From the NCBI GenBank assembly GCA_027068245.1, contig JAMOUF010000238.1:1-6690 (forward strand): a stretch of DNA of 6,690 bases. The letters are read 5' to 3'. Below, one piece after another: positions 5,114-6,690 of the stretch. The first letter of the stretch is position 1. Each line of letters starts with the position of its first letter. The position numbers were made by a program, and so were the translations under genes. The notes under the pieces were generated by a model, which was not told the DNA's origin, did no database searches, and saw only the letters and a program-made list of their open reading frames with translations. Source of the stretch: Campylobacterales bacterium. GTDB taxonomy: Bacteria; Campylobacterota; Campylobacteria; Campylobacterales; Nitratiruptoraceae.

Positions 5114-6472
5114 TTACATAAGTTCCTCTAAAAGCCCCATAACGGCCTCTTTATACTCCCGGGCTCTTTTTTCGTCAACCGCCTCAAAGCGGGTAACAAG
5201 AACCGGTGTCGTATTGGATGCCCGCACCAGGGCCCAGCCCTGCTCAAACTCTATCCTTACTCCATCTATATCTACAATATCGGTGATTTTTGGAAAACCC
5301 TGGGGCGGGTTTTTCAGCCTCTCTTTCAAACTCTTCACTATCTCGAACTTTCTTTTCTCGCTGGTCTTGACTTTGATTTCGGGAGTGGTATAGAGTTTTG
5401 GGAGACTTTGAATCTCCCTATCCAAATCCACCCCCTTGTCTATCAGCTCCATAACCCGCAAAGTGGCGTATATGGCATCGTCATACCCAAAATACCGGTC
5501 CGCAAAAAAGAGATGGCCGCTAACCTCGGCCGCAAGGTCCGCTCCCACTTCCTTCATCTTCACCTTCAAATTGCTGTGTCCGGTTTTATACATTACCGAG
5601 CGGCCTATTTTGTCTATCTCATCATACATCACCTGAGAGCACTTGACCTCCCCGACCACCACCGGATTTTCCATGCTTTTGGCCAAAATCACCGCAAGTA
5701 TGTCACCGGGAATGTTGTGTTTTTTCGTCAATACCGCTATCCTGTCCGCATCCCCGTCATACGCAAAACCCACATCCGCATCCTTCAAAGTGGCTTTTAT
5801 ATCTTTTAGGTTCTCCTCCACGCTTGGGTCTGGATGGTGATTTGGAAAGGTTCCGTCAGGAGTGCAGTAAAGGCCCGTGAAATCTATGCCAAGCCTGTTG
5901 AAAATGGGCTCTAAAACCACCGCGGCCACTCCGTTTCCACAGTCGGCCGCCACCTTTTTGTCAAACCCTTTCAAAAACCCGAACTGCTCTATCATATAGT
6001 CGATATATCTGTTTTTGGCGTCTATTTCAAAAAACCGCTCGTCGTCTTCTATATTTATATCGCTTTTTACCACCTCCTCGCCAAGAGCGTATATATCCTC
6101 TGCGAAGAAGGGCTTTTTGTCCACGGTGATTTTAAATCCGTTATACCTGGGCGGATTGTGAGAACCTGTAATCATTATAGAAGCCGAGGGCGTAATCTTT
6201 TCGCCCTCTATTAAAAAATCGGTGTAGTTGGAGAAGTAGTTGACCGGGGTTGGAACCATACCCATACCGAGCACTTTTTTGCCCGCCGCGTTCAATCCGC
6301 TGGCAAGCCAGCCAAAAAGCCTGGGCGAGTGGGTCCTGGCGTCATATCCCACCGCCACATACTCCCCCTCTATCCTTTTGCCAAGATGGTAACCTATCTT
6401 CTTGACCGTATCCTCACTCAGCTCCTCATCTACGATACCGCGTATATCATACTCTCTGAATATTGAGAACAT
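5114..6472 (-). CDS. algC: Phosphomannomutase/phosphoglucomutase (AlgC-type)
   Basis: This 452-residue alpha-D-phosphohexomutase interconverts the 1- and 6-phosphates of mannose or glucose through a phosphoserine, feeding nucleotide-sugar synthesis for lipooligosaccharide, capsule or glycogen. The four domains follow in order. FREYDIRGIVDEEL opens the protein. S104 in TGSHNPPRYNGFK is the phosphorylated serine. D239/D241/D243 in YDGDADRI bind magnesium. E316-V-S-G-H320 is the sugar-recognition loop. R417-A-S-N-T-T near the C-terminus binds the substrate phosphate. Length is near that of P. aeruginosa AlgC (463) and H. pylori AlgC. The E-x-S-G-H loop fits the dual-specificity PMM/PGM group rather than phosphoglucosamine mutase GlmM, but substrate preference cannot be proved by reading. 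It appears to be the first gene of the minus-strand operon, with an extended -10 box 20 bp upstream and pyrC 9 bp downstream. Confidence 0.94.
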   Translation of the reverse strand: MFSIFREYDIRGIVDEELSEDTVKKIGYHLGKRIEGEYVAVGYDARTHSPRLFGWLASGLNAAGKKVLGMGMVPTPVNYFSNYTDFLIEGEKITPSASIMITGSHNPPRYNGFKITVDKKPFFAEDIYALGEEVVKSDINIEDDERFFEIDAKNRYIDYMIEQFGFLKGFDKKVAADCGNGVAAVVLEPIFNRLGIDFTGLYCTPDGTFPNHHPDPSVEENLKDIKATLKDADVGFAYDGDADRIAVLTKKHNIPGDILAVILAKSMENPVVVGEVKCSQVMYDEIDKIGRSVMYKTGHSNLKVKMKEVGADLAAEVSGHLFFADRYFGYDDAIYATLRVMELIDKGVDLDREIQSLPKLYTTPEIKVKTSEKRKFEIVKSLKERLKNPPQGFPKITDIVDIDGVRIEFEQGWALVRASNTTPVLVTRFEAVDEKRAREYKEAVMGLLEELM

Positions 6473-6492
6473 CCATACCCTTTTTTCGAGAA

Positions 6493-6501
6493 ATTATATC
6501 A
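6493..6501 (-). promoter_or_regulatory. Extended -10 promoter element for the algC-pyrC operon
   Basis: TGATATAAT on the minus strand combines a perfect TATAAT (6493-6498) with the TGn extension. Campylobacterota sigma70 promoters commonly rely on an extended -10 with a poorly conserved -35, and no good -35 is seen here at 16-18 bp. Transcription would start near 6486, giving a leader of about 14 bases with an AAGGG just before the ATG at 6472. Confidence 0.6.
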
Positions 6502-6546
6502 CACAAAAGATGTTAAAACGGTTTATAGGCTCCTGACCCAAACCTC

Positions 6547-6558
6547 TTATCCGGATAA
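6547..6558. promoter_or_regulatory. 12-bp palindrome in the divergent intergenic region, possible operator
   Basis: TTATCCGGATAA is a perfect inverted repeat. Beyond one mismatch it pairs for two more bases on each side (6544-6561). It lies 48 bp before the plus-strand response regulator start and about 46 bp beyond the mutase -10. It has no loop or T-tract, so it looks like a dimeric protein site rather than a terminator. The rest of the 133-bp region (6473-6605) is AT-rich, with no other clear element. Confidence 0.35.
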
Positions 6559-6605
6559 AAGTTTATTTAACAATTACTTAATTATTTATAGTTATATTTT
6601 CATTT

Positions 6606-6690
6606 ATGAAAAGAAAAATATTACTACTGGAAGACGACATACTTTTGGCTCAGACACTAATAGACATATTAGAAGATAGCTACAGTATAG
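6606..6690 (+). CDS. Response regulator, N-terminal fragment (runs off the right edge)
   Basis: The 28 visible codons begin MKRKILLLEDDILLAQTL, the first strand, acidic pair (D10, D11) and first helix of a response-regulator receiver domain. The output domain lies outside the window, so its subfamily is unknown. ATG at 6606 is the only sensible start, as an in-frame TAA lies a short way upstream and no ATG comes between. There is no recognisable Shine-Dalgarno in the AT-rich leader. Its codons are more AT-rich (TTA, CTA, ATA, AGA) than those of the minus-strand genes. It is transcribed divergently from the mutase and is distinct from the regulator at 3460-4107. Confidence 0.8.
   Translation, partial: MKRKILLLEDDILLAQTLIDILEDSYSI

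Noticed and set aside
6547..6558. Palindrome read as an intrinsic terminator
   Set aside because: It has no loop and no T-run, and it lies between divergent gene starts, where a terminator is not expected.
1..6690. CRISPR arrays, insertion sequences, tRNA or rRNA genes
   Set aside because: No regularly spaced long repeats, transposase motifs or terminal inverted repeats were seen, and nearly all of the window is taken up by recognisable protein genes.

Overview
The window looks like a chromosomal segment of a Campylobacterota (formerly Epsilonproteobacteria) species, probably a free-living or chemolithotrophic one. This is an inference from protein style: a short ExbB of about 150 residues, an exbB-exbD-tonB order, an AlgC-type phosphohexomutase, a NosL-like protein, frequent ATA isoleucine codons and tightly overlapping genes. 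The genus cannot be fixed from the sequence alone.

Eight genes lie on the minus strand and one fragment on the plus strand. In minus-strand transcription order they are: a phosphomannomutase/phosphoglucomutase (5114-6472); dihydroorotase pyrC (4097-5104); an OmpR-family response regulator (3460-4107, GTG start); a small two-helix histidine kinase (2643-3482, TTG start); exbB (2157-2609); exbD (1802-2176); tonB (1005-1805); and a tandem NosL-domain protein that runs off the left edge (1-951). The fragment at the right edge (6606-6690, plus strand) is the N-terminus of a second response regulator. It diverges from the mutase across a 133-bp AT-rich intergenic region that holds a good extended -10 box for the mutase and a 12-bp palindrome.

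The genes fall into two blocks. From the mutase to the kinase everything is separated by 9 bp or overlaps by 11-23 bp, so it reads as one operon mixing housekeeping metabolism with a two-component system. The second block, exbB-exbD-tonB (20-bp and 4-bp overlaps) plus the NosL gene 53 bp later, seems to have its own sigma70-like promoter next to the kinase stop codon. A 9-bp direct repeat with an 11-bp period lies on that promoter, which is the usual geometry of an OmpR-family binding site. A related TTAAC repeat, also with an 11-bp period, lies in the tonB-NosL gap.

The most interesting reading is a metal-handling module, perhaps for copper. TonB carries an unusual periplasmic CxCxxCxC cluster and a very basic linker. 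The neighbouring protein has two CxxCGM NosL domains (a Cu(I)-binding family) joined by a Met-rich segment resembling a cytochrome c that has lost its haem motif. The adjacent two-component system may control the block. The individual protein families are clear; the copper link and the regulatory circuit are hypotheses.
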